From Hydrogenophaga sp. (lineage in GTDB: Bacteria; Pseudomonadota; Gammaproteobacteria; Burkholderiales; Burkholderiaceae), in contig JALOSH010000223.1 of the NCBI GenBank assembly GCA_025458545.1, forward strand, positions 1-15,986: DNA of 15,986 nucleotides, in the 5' to 3' direction. Under the pieces are notes generated by a model. It saw nothing but the letters and a program-made list of their open reading frames with translations. It searched no databases and was not told the origin of the DNA. The translations under genes were made by a program, and so were the position numbers. Positions 7,643-15,837 of this stretch are shown piece after piece (positions within the stretch are counted from its first letter, which is position 1; every line of letters begins with the position of its first letter).

Positions 7643-8410
7643 TCATTGAGCTGATTCGTGCAGTTCGGTCAGCACATAGACGCCGTGACCAGCGACCGGC
7701 GAGGAAAATGTGTGGGTGAGGCCGTTGAAGATGCCTTGGACAGGCTCACAGATCCACCTCTCGGTTCCTTCCAATCTGCACAAGGACATGGTGGCTGTAT
7801 GCGAGACGACAGCGGCGTCGAGCGTGAAGTAGACCGCCGGGCTGCCAGGGTGAAAGTTTCCGAAGAACTCCAGACCTGCCACTGGCACACCGGGCAAACG
7901 GTTCACCGGAAGTCGTGACAAGGCATCGCTGAACCAGGACACCTCGTTCCGACCGTCGACCACCGTCATACGCGCCGTTCCTTTGATGCAAGCAAGCGCA
8001 CCCAAGAGAAAAGGACCGTTGATGGCAACACCCATCCGATGAGTCTGGTGACCCAGTTCGAGGCTTGTCGCGCGAAAGTCGGTTTCTGGAATCGCCAGAT
8101 CCATTCGGACCGAGGTGTCAAAGTAGTCGCCCGAAGCCACGTAGCCCACGACCTGGGTATGCCCGCCAAACGTGGCAAGGAAACTTCCACTGTTGATGGA
8201 GGTTGCACCAAAGTCTTCAAAACGGCTCACGCCGCACCGGCTCACGACCGAAGCCAACTGCTGCACATCGGCAGAGCGACTGGGATCTGGCGCTGGCGTG
8301 GGCGGCGAGCTCACCGCCTCACCTCCACCGCCACCACATCCAGCAGCGAGGACCGCGCCAAGAACGCCCACCACGACGCTCATGCGCAAATTTCTGACTG
8401 AAAACAACAT
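7643..8410 (-). CDS. Hypothetical outer-surface lipoprotein
   Basis: The 255-residue product begins MLFSVRNLRMSVVVGVLGAV and continues LAAGC, a lipobox-like site with the lipidated cysteine at residue 25, followed by five glycines and a Pro/Ser linker (SSPPTPAPDPS). This predicts SPase II processing and membrane anchoring. The rest is a soluble domain of unrecognised family with two or more cysteine-containing segments (SRCGVSRFEDFG, LLGALACIKG, MSLCRLEGTERWICEP) that may form disulfides in the periplasm or at the surface. The ATG at 8410 is preferred because aaggggg lies just upstream; a second ATG at 8383 would still leave the lipobox. It converges on the first DUF11 gene and diverges from the second. 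Codon choice looks less G/C-biased than in the flanking housekeeping genes. No function can be assigned. Confidence 0.75.
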   Translation of the reverse strand: MLFSVRNLRMSVVVGVLGAVLAAGCGGGGGEAVSSPPTPAPDPSRSADVQQLASVVSRCGVSRFEDFGATSINSGSFLATFGGHTQVVGYVASGDYFDTSVRMDLAIPETDFRATSLELGHQTHRMGVAINGPFLLGALACIKGTARMTVVDGRNEVSWFSDALSRLPVNRLPGVPVAGLEFFGNFHPGSPAVYFTLDAAVVSHTATMSLCRLEGTERWICEPVQGIFNGLTHTFSSPVAGHGVYVLTELHESAQ

Positions 8411-8665
8411 GCTGCCCCCTTGAAGCCGTGGATAGGACCGACCGAATGACCGCTGCGGGACCCTGAACGCGCCCGACGTCTTAGGGTTCTTCGGTCTCAA
8501 GCGGACTTTCTGAAGGCCTGGGCCCGGTACTTTTCCGCAGAGTTCGGACCTGTACACAGAGAACCTTCGCCTCGGCGGCTACACTGCAAGTAGTACTTTT
8601 GACCAGTTGCAGTACATGTCGAGATCCATGGCTACTCAGCTGTCCGCCTCATCCAAAACACAGCC
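8411..8665. promoter_or_regulatory. Divergent promoter region between lipoprotein and second DUF11 gene
   Basis: This 255-base gap must hold promoters for both flanking genes; no other gene is seen. Two copies of gtactttt lie at 8527-8534 and 8593-8600. The latter is part of the near-palindrome aagta-g-tactt (8588-8598), and the same gtactttt occurs upstream of the first DUF11 gene (5910-5917). tacact at 8579-8584 could be a -10 box but has no convincing -35 partner. The motif may bind a regulator common to the surface-protein genes, which is an inference from position only. Confidence 0.4.
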
Positions 8666-11032
8666 ATGCTGCGCCCTCTCAAATCTTTCTGCATCGGTGC
8701 CACGGCGCTTGTGTTCTTCTGTTTTGCCACCCCAAGCTGGGCCCAGGTTTGCGCTGCGCCAGGCAAAGACGGTGTGAACTTTTCTCTGAACACCTACTTC
8801 CCGGGTAACGGCACCGCAACAGCGGGTTCAAGCGTGGTCACGCATGGCCCGGCGAGGCTGGATGCCAACGCAGCGTCCACGGCCTTCGGGGTCGGGGATC
8901 TGGCCTTGGTCATTCAAATGCAGGATGCACTGATCAACAACACCGATTCGGGGGCCTATGGGGACGGAACTGCTGGTGACCCGGCCACAGGCCTGACCAA
9001 TCTGCGCAGCGTCGGTTTCTACGAGTTCAAGCGCGTCGTGGCCACCACAGGAGGATCGATCACGCTGGACAGTCCGTTGGCCAACACCTACACCACAGCC
9101 AACGCCGACACCACCACCGGAAACCGTCGATTCCAGGTGGTGCGCGTGCCACAGCTGGCCTCCGTGACATTGCCAGGAGGAACGGTGAACGTCACGCCCT
9201 GGAACGGAACCACAGGCGGCCTGTTTGTGCTGGACGCGTCTGGCACTCTCAATCTGAACGGCACCACCATCAATGCCAATGCCAGCGGCTTTCGGGGTGG
9301 CGGCTCGCAAGAGGCCTCGGTGATCTCTGGCAGTAACGTCACCACCTACACAAGCGCCCAAGCGGCTGGCACCCCACCGGCCAACCTCGGCGCAACCAAA
9401 GGTGAAGGGATCGCAGGAACGCCGCGCTTCGTTCGTTCTGACACGGTCGTCAGCAACGGATTCACAGGCGTCAACCTCGGCGTTTCCGGCTACCCCAACA
9501 GCCAAGATCTCGCCCGCGGCGCAGCCGCCAACGCCGGCGGCGGTGGCACCCAGCACAATGCGGGCGGCGGGGGCGGCGGCAACGCGGGCACCGGCGGCCG
9601 TGGGGGTAACACATTTGGTCTTTTCAGTGCCACCAATACCGGCACCTGCGTTCAGTTTGGACCCGGCTTCTTCTCCTGCGGCGGGGATGGCTCGCGGGCG
9701 ATGGGCGGCTTTGGTGGCGCTGGCCAAACACCCGTTGCCAACCGCCTGTACCTGGGCGGCGGGGGCGGAGCGGGCGAAAACAACAACGCCGGTGACAACC
9801 CCACCGTCGCTCAAGGCAGCGGCGGCAATGGAGGAGGCCTGATTTTCATCCGCGCCCGCAACGTCACCGGCAGTGGTCTGCTCAGTGCCAACGGGGGGGG
9901 TGGCCAGCCCGGCGGCCGCGACGCCGCCGGCGGGGGTGGAGCCGGCGGCACGGTGGTTCTGGTCACCGAATCGGCTTCGGTACCGGGACTGCAGGTCAGC
10001 GTGGCTGGCGGCGCTGGCGGCAACACCGGACTCCCATTGCGAGGCGGTGAAACCCAGGGCACCGGTGCGGGCGGCGGCGGCGGCGCTTTCATCCGGTCCA
10101 CCGGAGTGACCGTGGGAACCGTTCAGTTCACCGGTGGCGCAGCAGGCATCAACACGCCGGTGGCGGGCGTCACCAACTCTTTTGGCGCTTCGGGAGGCGC
10201 TGGCGGCGCCGCCAACGTGAATTTTTCGGGCACGCAGTTTCCCAACCCCACCAGCTGTTTCCCCCAGCTCACGGTTTCCAAGAGCACCACAACCGCTACA
10301 CGCACCGTTCCTACAGACAGCACGGCGGGCTATGTGGTCTCGGTCCGCAATGCGTCCGGCGTCGGTGCGGCGGTGGGCGTTGCAGTGACGGATGTCTTGC
10401 CAATCCCGTTTACTCGACAAAGCAACACTGCCACCGTCGCGCTGGGTGCTGGTGCGCTGGGTCCATCGCCAGCCCCGGCCACTGGCACGGGTACCGTCAC
10501 CATCGCGACGCCGGGGGGCAGCACCGCGACCAGCTTTTTCATCCCGCCTGGAGGGAGCATCACGCTAACCTTCAACGTCAACCTGAATGGGGCTGCACCC
10601 GGCACGTACCAGAACCCCGCCGACACGCTCTACAGCGACCCAACCCGAGCCGTATCGACCGGCTTGGTGACACCCGGGACAGCCTACGCCAACGGTGGAA
10701 GCTCGGCAGGTGGATCGAACTACGCCTCAGGAGCCAACATCCAGGAAGATGTTTCCATCACCGCGACCACGCTTTTGTCCATCACCAAGACCAACGCAGC
10801 GGCGTCGGTCACCGCTGGTTCAAGCACCAGCTACACCATCACCGTCAACAATCAAGGACCCTCGGACGCGCCGAATGCGGTGCTGACCGACCCGCCGGTC
10901 ACCGGGCTGAGCTGCACCACCGTGACTTGCAGTGTGGCCAGCGGGGCCGCCGTGTGCCCGGTGCCGCCAGCGCTGAGCATCGCCAACTTGCAGGGGAGCG
11001 CCCGCCTCGGCGGGTTTTTTTCGCTGGGCTGA
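8666..11032 (+). CDS. Exported glycine-rich DUF11 surface protein, C-terminally truncated
   Basis: The 788-residue product has a signal peptide (MLRPLKSF, then a hydrophobic core, cleavage near SWA-QV, residue 26). An N-terminal domain of about 260 residues contains repeated beta-strand patterns (TLNLNGTTINANASG). A very glycine-rich region (about 290-530) follows, with motifs such as LIFIRARNVTGSGLLSANGG and GGGGAGGTVVLVTESA, the pattern of predicted beta-helix adhesins. Two DUF11-type repeats end the protein (about 531-700 and 704-788). The second repeat breaks off after SIANLQGSA; the last residues (RLGGFFSLG) are translated from an intrinsic terminator, so the native C-terminus is missing. 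The last 119 bases before that point are nearly identical to the end of the gene at 6006. A role as adhesin or matrix protein is inferred. No C-terminal sorting signal remains. Confidence 0.8.
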   Translation: MLRPLKSFCIGATALVFFCFATPSWAQVCAAPGKDGVNFSLNTYFPGNGTATAGSSVVTHGPARLDANAASTAFGVGDLALVIQMQDALINNTDSGAYGDGTAGDPATGLTNLRSVGFYEFKRVVATTGGSITLDSPLANTYTTANADTTTGNRRFQVVRVPQLASVTLPGGTVNVTPWNGTTGGLFVLDASGTLNLNGTTINANASGFRGGGSQEASVISGSNVTTYTSAQAAGTPPANLGATKGEGIAGTPRFVRSDTVVSNGFTGVNLGVSGYPNSQDLARGAAANAGGGGTQHNAGGGGGGNAGTGGRGGNTFGLFSATNTGTCVQFGPGFFSCGGDGSRAMGGFGGAGQTPVANRLYLGGGGGAGENNNAGDNPTVAQGSGGNGGGLIFIRARNVTGSGLLSANGGGGQPGGRDAAGGGGAGGTVVLVTESASVPGLQVSVAGGAGGNTGLPLRGGETQGTGAGGGGGAFIRSTGVTVGTVQFTGGAAGINTPVAGVTNSFGASGGAGGAANVNFSGTQFPNPTSCFPQLTVSKSTTTATRTVPTDSTAGYVVSVRNASGVGAAVGVAVTDVLPIPFTRQSNTATVALGAGALGPSPAPATGTGTVTIATPGGSTATSFFIPPGGSITLTFNVNLNGAAPGTYQNPADTLYSDPTRAVSTGLVTPGTAYANGGSSAGGSNYASGANIQEDVSITATTLLSITKTNAAASVTAGSSTSYTITVNNQGPSDAPNAVLTDPPVTGLSCTTVTCSVASGAAVCPVPPALSIANLQGSARLGGFFSLG
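10884..11002 (+). repeat. 119-bp direct repeat, copy 2 (3' end of second DUF11 gene)
   Basis: This is the partner of 7378-7496 with one mismatch at a10901. It ends at the first two bases of the terminator stem at 11001, whereas in copy 1 about 37 further bases, including the stop codon, separate the repeat from the same terminator core. The reading frame is conserved in both copies. Confidence 0.95.
11001..11021 (+). terminator. Rho-independent terminator inside the end of the second DUF11 ORF
   Basis: The stem cccgcc-tc-ggcggg is followed by T7, and its flanks agcg and cgct could extend pairing. It has the same core as the terminator at 7534-7553. It lies before the stop codon at 11030-11032, so the terminator is formally translated. 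It would stop transcription before the stop codon is copied, which would leave a non-stop mRNA. Confidence 0.85.
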
Positions 11033-11044
11033 GGATCGAAAAAC

Positions 11045-11602
11045 TCAGGCGTGCAGGCGGGACGTTTTGGGCAGATGGGCCATCAGAAACTCCATCTGGT
11101 CGGCCAGGATGCGGCGGTTGCGCAGGATGAAGTCTTCCCACAGGCTGGGCACATAGGGCGCATAGAGCAACGGCATGTGGGCCTGCTCCGGCGTGCGATT
11201 GCCTTTGCGGTGGTTGCAGGAACGGCAAGCGGTCACCACATTCATCCAGAGGTCGCGCCCGTTTTGCCCGAGCGGAATGATGTGTTCCCGGGTCAGGTCG
11301 TCTTCGTGGAACTGTTCCCCGCAATACCCGCACAGGCAACGGTCGCGCGCAAACAGCTTGCTGTTGGTGAGGGTGGGCCGCAGTTCAAACGGGTTGATGC
11401 GCGGCACACCCTGGGTGCCGATGATGGAATTGACGGTGATGACCGACTGGCGCCCGGTGATCGCGTTGTGCCCGCCATGGAACACCGCGACCTCGGCGCC
11501 CATTTCCCAACGCACCTCGTCCGCTGCGTAATGCAGCACCGCTTCTTCAAGGCTGATCCACGACTGCGGCAGACCCTGGGCTGAGAGCTTCAAAACCTTC
11601 AA
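11045..11602 (-). CDS. HNH endonuclease family protein
   Basis: The 185-residue product has a typical HNH core. CGYCG (C91, C94) and ACRSCN (C126, C129) form the likely zinc knuckle, and the nuclease residues are in LTREHIIPLG (H107), WMNVV (N121) and NHRKGNR (H131). This family of small stand-alone HNH proteins is common in Burkholderiales and its biological role is not established; it is not obviously tied to an intron, phage or restriction system here. The start is a TTG at 11600-11602, chosen because a strong Shine-Dalgarno (aaggag) lies 7 bases upstream and no ATG precedes the conserved part. Its stop is only 12 bases from the end of the convergent DUF11 ORF. It diverges from ribF. Confidence 0.9.
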   Translation of the reverse strand: MKVLKLSAQGLPQSWISLEEAVLHYAADEVRWEMGAEVAVFHGGHNAITGRQSVITVNSIIGTQGVPRINPFELRPTLTNSKLFARDRCLCGYCGEQFHEDDLTREHIIPLGQNGRDLWMNVVTACRSCNHRKGNRTPEQAHMPLLYAPYVPSLWEDFILRNRRILADQMEFLMAHLPKTSRLHA

Positions 11603-11609
11603 AACCTGG

Positions 11610-11615
11610 CTCCTT
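11610..11615 (-). promoter_or_regulatory. Shine-Dalgarno deciding a TTG start
   Basis: On the minus strand aaggag is followed by the 7-base spacer ccaggtt and then TTG. This spacing is ideal and supports the rare TTG start of the HNH gene. Confidence 0.8.
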
Positions 11616-11754
11616 CAAATTCAACTGAAGAGGCCAGCCGCTTCCTGCGACCTGCGCAGCACCTGCGGCTGGTGCGCCCGCCCGCGGTGGCCGGCGGCGC
11701 TGTGTCAATATAGCAAGCTTTGATGACGCACCGCCGAGCAAGCCCAAACGACGC
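11616..11754. other. Divergent intergenic region between HNH gene and ribF
   Basis: These 139 bases hold promoters for both genes. A short AT-rich island (gtcaatatagcaagcttt, about 11704-11721) stands out from GC-rich surroundings. It contains TATAGC on the plus strand as a candidate -10 for ribF and TTGACA-like bases on the minus strand. Partner boxes at normal spacing are poor, so no promoter is claimed firmly. No FMN riboswitch is recognised and no gene is seen. Confidence 0.35.
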
Positions 11755-12831
11755 ATGAGAATCATCCGAGGACTCTGGAACCGTCTGCACCAGCCAGCCG
11801 CAGAAGGCGCTGCCCGAGGCTGCGCGCTGACCATCGGGAACTTCGACGGTGTGCACCGCGGCCACCAGGCCATGCTGGCGCTGCTGAAGAACGAAGCCCG
11901 GCACCGCGGCGTGCCCACCTGCGCCATGACCTTCGAGCCGCATCCGCGCGACTTCTTTGCGGCCTTGCACCGAAAGCCTGAGCTCGCGCCCGCGCGCATC
12001 GCCACGCTGCGCGACAAGCTCGAAGAACTGGAGCGCTGCGGCGTCGATGAATGCGTGGTGCTGCCGTTCAACCAGCGCCTGGCATCGCTGCCGCCTCAGG
12101 CTTTCATCGAGGACATCCTGGTCCAGGCGCTGGGGGTGAAGTATGTGCTGGTGGGCGACGATTTCCGCTTCGGTGCCCAACGAGCGGGCGACTATGCCTT
12201 GTTGGACCGTGCCGGATCGGCCATGGGTTTCGACGTCGCGCGGATGCAGAGCTACGAAGTGCATGGCATCCGCGTCAGCAGCTCGGCCGTGCGCGCGGCG
12301 CTGGCCGACGGGGACATGGAGCGTGTGGCCGCCCTGCTCGGTCGACCCTATGCGATCAGCGGGCATGTGGTGCATGGGCGCAAGCTGGGCCGCCAGCTGG
12401 CCGAATCGGCGCCTGGCAAAGGCGATGGTTTTCGCACGTTGAACCTGCGCTTTGCACACTGGAAGCCGGCCGCCAGCGGCATTTTTTCAGTGCATGTGCA
12501 CGGCCTCACGCCCCCTGGCGAACCACTGGTGGGCGTGGCCAACCTGGGCGTGCGTCCCTCGCTGGACCCGTCCGATGTGAACGGTGGCCGGGTGCTGCTG
12601 GAAACCCACTGCCTCGACTGGCCGGACGGGATGGCCAGCCACCTGCCCGGCGGGGAGGCCTACGGTAAAATCATCCGCGTGGAACTGCTGCACAAACTGC
12701 ACGATGAACTGAAGTACGACAGTCTGGACGCCCTCACCCGGGGCATTGCCAAAGACTGCGACGACGCTCGTGCGTTCTTTGCTTCGCTGCACACACGGAC
12801 GCATCGGCAAACCACCCGCGACCGAATTTGA
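11755..12831 (+). CDS. ribF: Bifunctional riboflavin kinase / FAD synthetase
   Basis: RibF phosphorylates riboflavin to FMN and adenylylates FMN to FAD in the cytosol. The N-terminal nucleotidyltransferase domain shows [12 protein letters not shown] (26-37), FEPHPRDFF (60-68), VGDDFRFG (133-140) and the signature RVSSSAVR (173-180). The C-terminal kinase domain shows [11 protein letters not shown] (203-213), [11 protein letters not shown] (260-270) and LLETHCLD (281-288), with E283 as the likely catalytic base. The usual PTAN nucleotide/metal motif reads RTLN here (227-230), after a small insertion. The 358-residue length is slightly above the common 310-340. The ATG at 11755 places the first strand directly before the nucleotidyltransferase motif. 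It is followed by ileS and lspA, the conserved proteobacterial order, with a 130-base gap before ileS. Confidence 0.96.
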   Translation: MRIIRGLWNRLHQPAAEGAARGCALTIGNFDGVHRGHQAMLALLKNEARHRGVPTCAMTFEPHPRDFFAALHRKPELAPARIATLRDKLEELERCGVDECVVLPFNQRLASLPPQAFIEDILVQALGVKYVLVGDDFRFGAQRAGDYALLDRAGSAMGFDVARMQSYEVHGIRVSSSAVRAALADGDMERVAALLGRPYAISGHVVHGRKLGRQLAESAPGKGDGFRTLNLRFAHWKPAASGIFSVHVHGLTPPGEPLVGVANLGVRPSLDPSDVNGGRVLLETHCLDWPDGMASHLPGGEAYGKIIRVELLHKLHDELKYDSLDALTRGIAKDCDDARAFFASLHTRTHRQTTRDRI

Positions 12832-12961
12832 CGCCGCTGCCGGGGTGAACTCCCCGGGCCGCGCGCCCTCTGACAGGCTCGGGGCGACCCGCCCCTTCCG
12901 TGCGCCCCGCCGCACCACCGAGCCCGCCCCTGCCGATCCCGCATTCGAAAGCCGATTGACC

Positions 12962-15837
12962 ATGTCTGATCAGAAAACCAACGCCAAGCCAGCGGCGAAG
13001 CACGACAGTTCGGGCGGCGCCTACCGCGCCACGCTGAACATGCCCGACACGCCGTTCCCGATGCGCGGCGACCTGCCCAAGCGCGAACCGGGCTGGGTGG
13101 CTGACTGGAATGCCGGTGGCCTCTACAAGCGCCTGCGCGAAGCCCGCCAGGGCGCGCCGCTGTTCGTGCTGCACGATGGCCCGCCATACGCCAATGGCAA
13201 GCTGCACATCGGCCACGCACTGAACAAGGTGCTGAAAGACATGATCGTGAAGTCGAGGCAGCTGGCCGGTTTCGACGCGCAATACATCCCGGGCTGGGAC
13301 TGCCACGGCCTGCCGATCGAGAACGCGATCGAGAAGCTGCACGGCCGCAACCTGGGTCGTGACGACATGCAGTCCAAGAGCAGGGCCTTCGCCACCGAAC
13401 AGATCGAACAGCAGCGCGAAGACTTCAAACGCCTGGGCGTGCTGGGCGACTGGGAGCGCCCCTACCGCACCATGGACCCGGCCAACGAAGCGGGGCAGAT
13501 CCGCGCCTTCAAGCGCGTGATCGAGCGCGGCTTCGTCTACCGTGGCCTCAAGCCGGTGTACTGGTGTTTCGACTGCGGCAGTTCGCTGGCCGAGTTCGAG
13601 ATCGAATACGCCGACAAGAAGAGCGACACGCTGGACGTGGCCTTCGAATCGAACGACGGAACCGCTTTGGCCCAGGCCTTCGGCCTGGCGACCCTGCCGG
13701 CTGGCCAAAAGGCCTTCGCTGTCATCTGGACCACCACCGCGTGGACCATCCCGGCCAACCAGGCGCTCAACGCCCACCCCGGGCTGGAGTACGCGCTGGT
13801 GGACACCCCAAAAGGCGTGCTGCTGCTGGGCGCCAGCCTGGTCGACAAATGCCTGGAGCGCTTCGGCCTGACCGGCAACGTGCTGGCCACCGCCAAGGGC
13901 GAGGCGCTGCGCGGCCAGGTGTTCCGCCATCCGCTGTACGACCTGGAAAGCGGCACCGGTGAGTACAGCTACAAACGCCTGTCGCCGCTGTACCTGGCCG
14001 ACTACGTGAGCGACGGCGACGGCACCGGCATCGTGCACTCGGCCCCCGCCTATGGCGTGGACGACTTCAACAGCTGCGTGGCCCACGGCCTGGCCTACGA
14101 CGACATCCTGAACCCGGTGCAAGGCAACGGCGTCTACGCCGAAGAGCTGCCGTTGTTCGGCGGCCAGCACATCTGGAAGGCCTGCGCTGTCATCATCGAC
14201 ACACTGCGCGAGCACGGCCGCCTGATGGCCACGCAGGGCATCACCCACAGCTACCCGCACTGCTGGCGCCACAAGACGCCCGTCATCTACCGCGCCGCCG
14301 CGCAGTGGTTCGTGCGCATGGACGAAGGCGAGGGCGTCTTCACGCAAGACAAGGCGCCTAAGACCTTGCGCCAGCTGGCGCTGGACGCCATCGACCACAC
14401 CGCCTTCTACCCCGACAACGGCAAGGCCCGCCTGCGCGACATGATCGCCAACCGGCCCGACTGGTGCATCTCGCGCCAGCGCAGCTGGGGCGTGCCGGTG
14501 CCCTTCTTCCTGCACAAGGATTCGGGCGAGCTGCACCCCAACACCATGGCCATCCTCGACCAGGCGGCCGACATCGTGGAAAAGGGCGGCATCGAGGCCT
14601 GGAGCCGCGTGACGGCCGAAGACATCCTCGGCGCCGAAGACGCTGCGAAGTACACCAAGAGCACCGACATCCTGGAGGTGTGGTTCGACTCGGGCTCGAC
14701 CTTCTGGCACGTGCTGCGCGGCAGCCACGCCAAGGCCTACCCCAATGGCGCCAGCCACGCGCAAGGCCCCGAGGCCGACCTTTACCTCGAAGGCCACGAC
14801 CAGCACCGCGGCTGGTTCCACAGCTCGTTGCTGCTGGGCTGCGCCATCGAAGGCCGCGCGCCTTACAAAGGCCTGTTGACCCACGGCTTTGCCACCGACG
14901 GCCAGGGCCGCAAGATGAGCAAGAGCCTGGGCAACACGGTGGAGCCGCAGAGCGTGACCAACAAGCTGGGCGCCGAGATTGTTCGCCTTTGGGTGGCCAG
15001 CACCGACTATTCGGGCGACCTGAACATCGACGACAAAATCCTGGCCCGCGTGGTCGACGCCTACCGCCGCATCCGTAACACGCTGCGCTTTTTGATGGCC
15101 AACACGGTCGATTTCGACCCCGCGACCGATACCGTGCCGCTCGACCAGATGCTGGAGATCGACCGCTACGCGCTGGCCCGCGCCAGCGAGCTGCAGGCGG
15201 ACATCCTCGCGCACTTCAACGTGTATGAATTCCATCCGGTGGTGAGCAAGCTGCAGGTGTATTGCTCGGAGGATCTGGGCGCGTTCTATCTGGATGTGCT
15301 CAAGGACCGCCTCTACACCACGGCGCCCAAGAGCCTGGCACGCCGCAGCGCCCAGACCGCCCTGCACCAGATCACCCACGCGATGCTGCGCTGGATGGCG
15401 CCGTTCCTGAGCTTCACCGCCGAGGAAGCCTGGGCCGAGTTCGCCAAGGACTCGACCCAGGGCTCGATCTTCTTCGAGACCTTCTCACCCTTGCCCTCGC
15501 CCAACGCGGCGTTGCTGTCCAAATGGGCGCGTCTGCGCGCGATCCGCGACACGGCCAACAACTGCACATCACCGCCGGTGCCGACGACGCAGCTCTGCTG
15601 CGCTCGCTGGGTGCCGACCTGAAGTTCGTCACCATCACCTCGGCCGTTGCCGTGTTGGACGGCGCAGAACTCGCGGTGACTGTGACCCCGAGCACCGCCA
15701 CCAAATGCGAGCGCTGCTGGCACTACGCCGACGACGTCGGACACCACGCCGACCACCTGACACTTTGTGGCCGCTGTGTCAGCAACCTGGCCGAAGCCGC
15801 AGGCACCGGTGCCGGCGAAAAGCGGGAGGTGGCGTGA
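12962..15837 (+). pseudogene. ileS: Isoleucyl-tRNA synthetase, interrupted by a frameshifting deletion near its C-terminus
   Basis: IleRS charges tRNA-Ile and edits valine. From the ATG at 12962 ([15 protein letters not shown]) the frame gives a normal class I synthetase: HIGH at residues 82-85, [10 protein letters not shown], a CP1 editing region, WFDSGST, and KMSKS at 651-655. At about 15556-15562, after LRAIRDTAN, the expected 18-20 residues (VGGSLEAA-like in E. coli) are missing. The original frame then ends at 15620-15622 after about 16 unrelated residues. The true C-terminus continues in another frame: [20 protein letters not shown], then the zinc-binding CERCWHY and CGRC motifs, and the stop at 15835-15837. 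Because ileS is normally essential, an assembly or sequencing error is the first explanation; otherwise a second ileS is needed. A caa/aa microhomology at the junction fits a deletion. Confidence 0.92.

Noticed and set aside
9530..10250. Tandem DNA repeats or a CRISPR-like array in the ggcggcggg-rich tract
   Set aside because: The similarity is at the level of Gly codons only; unit length and spacing vary and there are no constant repeats with spacers.
8828..10420. 530-codon minus-strand frame opposite the glycine-rich gene
   Set aside because: It arises from the GGC/GCC-rich glycine repeats; it has no signal peptide, ribosome site or recognisable domain, while the plus strand has a signal peptide and DUF11 repeats.
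11045..11602. Homing endonuclease or restriction system
   Set aside because: The HNH gene is alone, without an intron, methyltransferase, phage genes or target duplication, and belongs to a common stand-alone chromosomal family.
12734..15379. Very long minus-strand open frame (881 codons) opposite ileS
   Set aside because: It is the antisense shadow of a GC-rich coding gene: its product is rich in His/Gln/Val/Ala from reversed third-position G/C codons and shows no family motif.
15556..15622. Programmed ribosomal frameshift in ileS
   Set aside because: No slippery heptamer and no need for one in this family; about 20 codons are also absent, which frameshifting alone does not explain.
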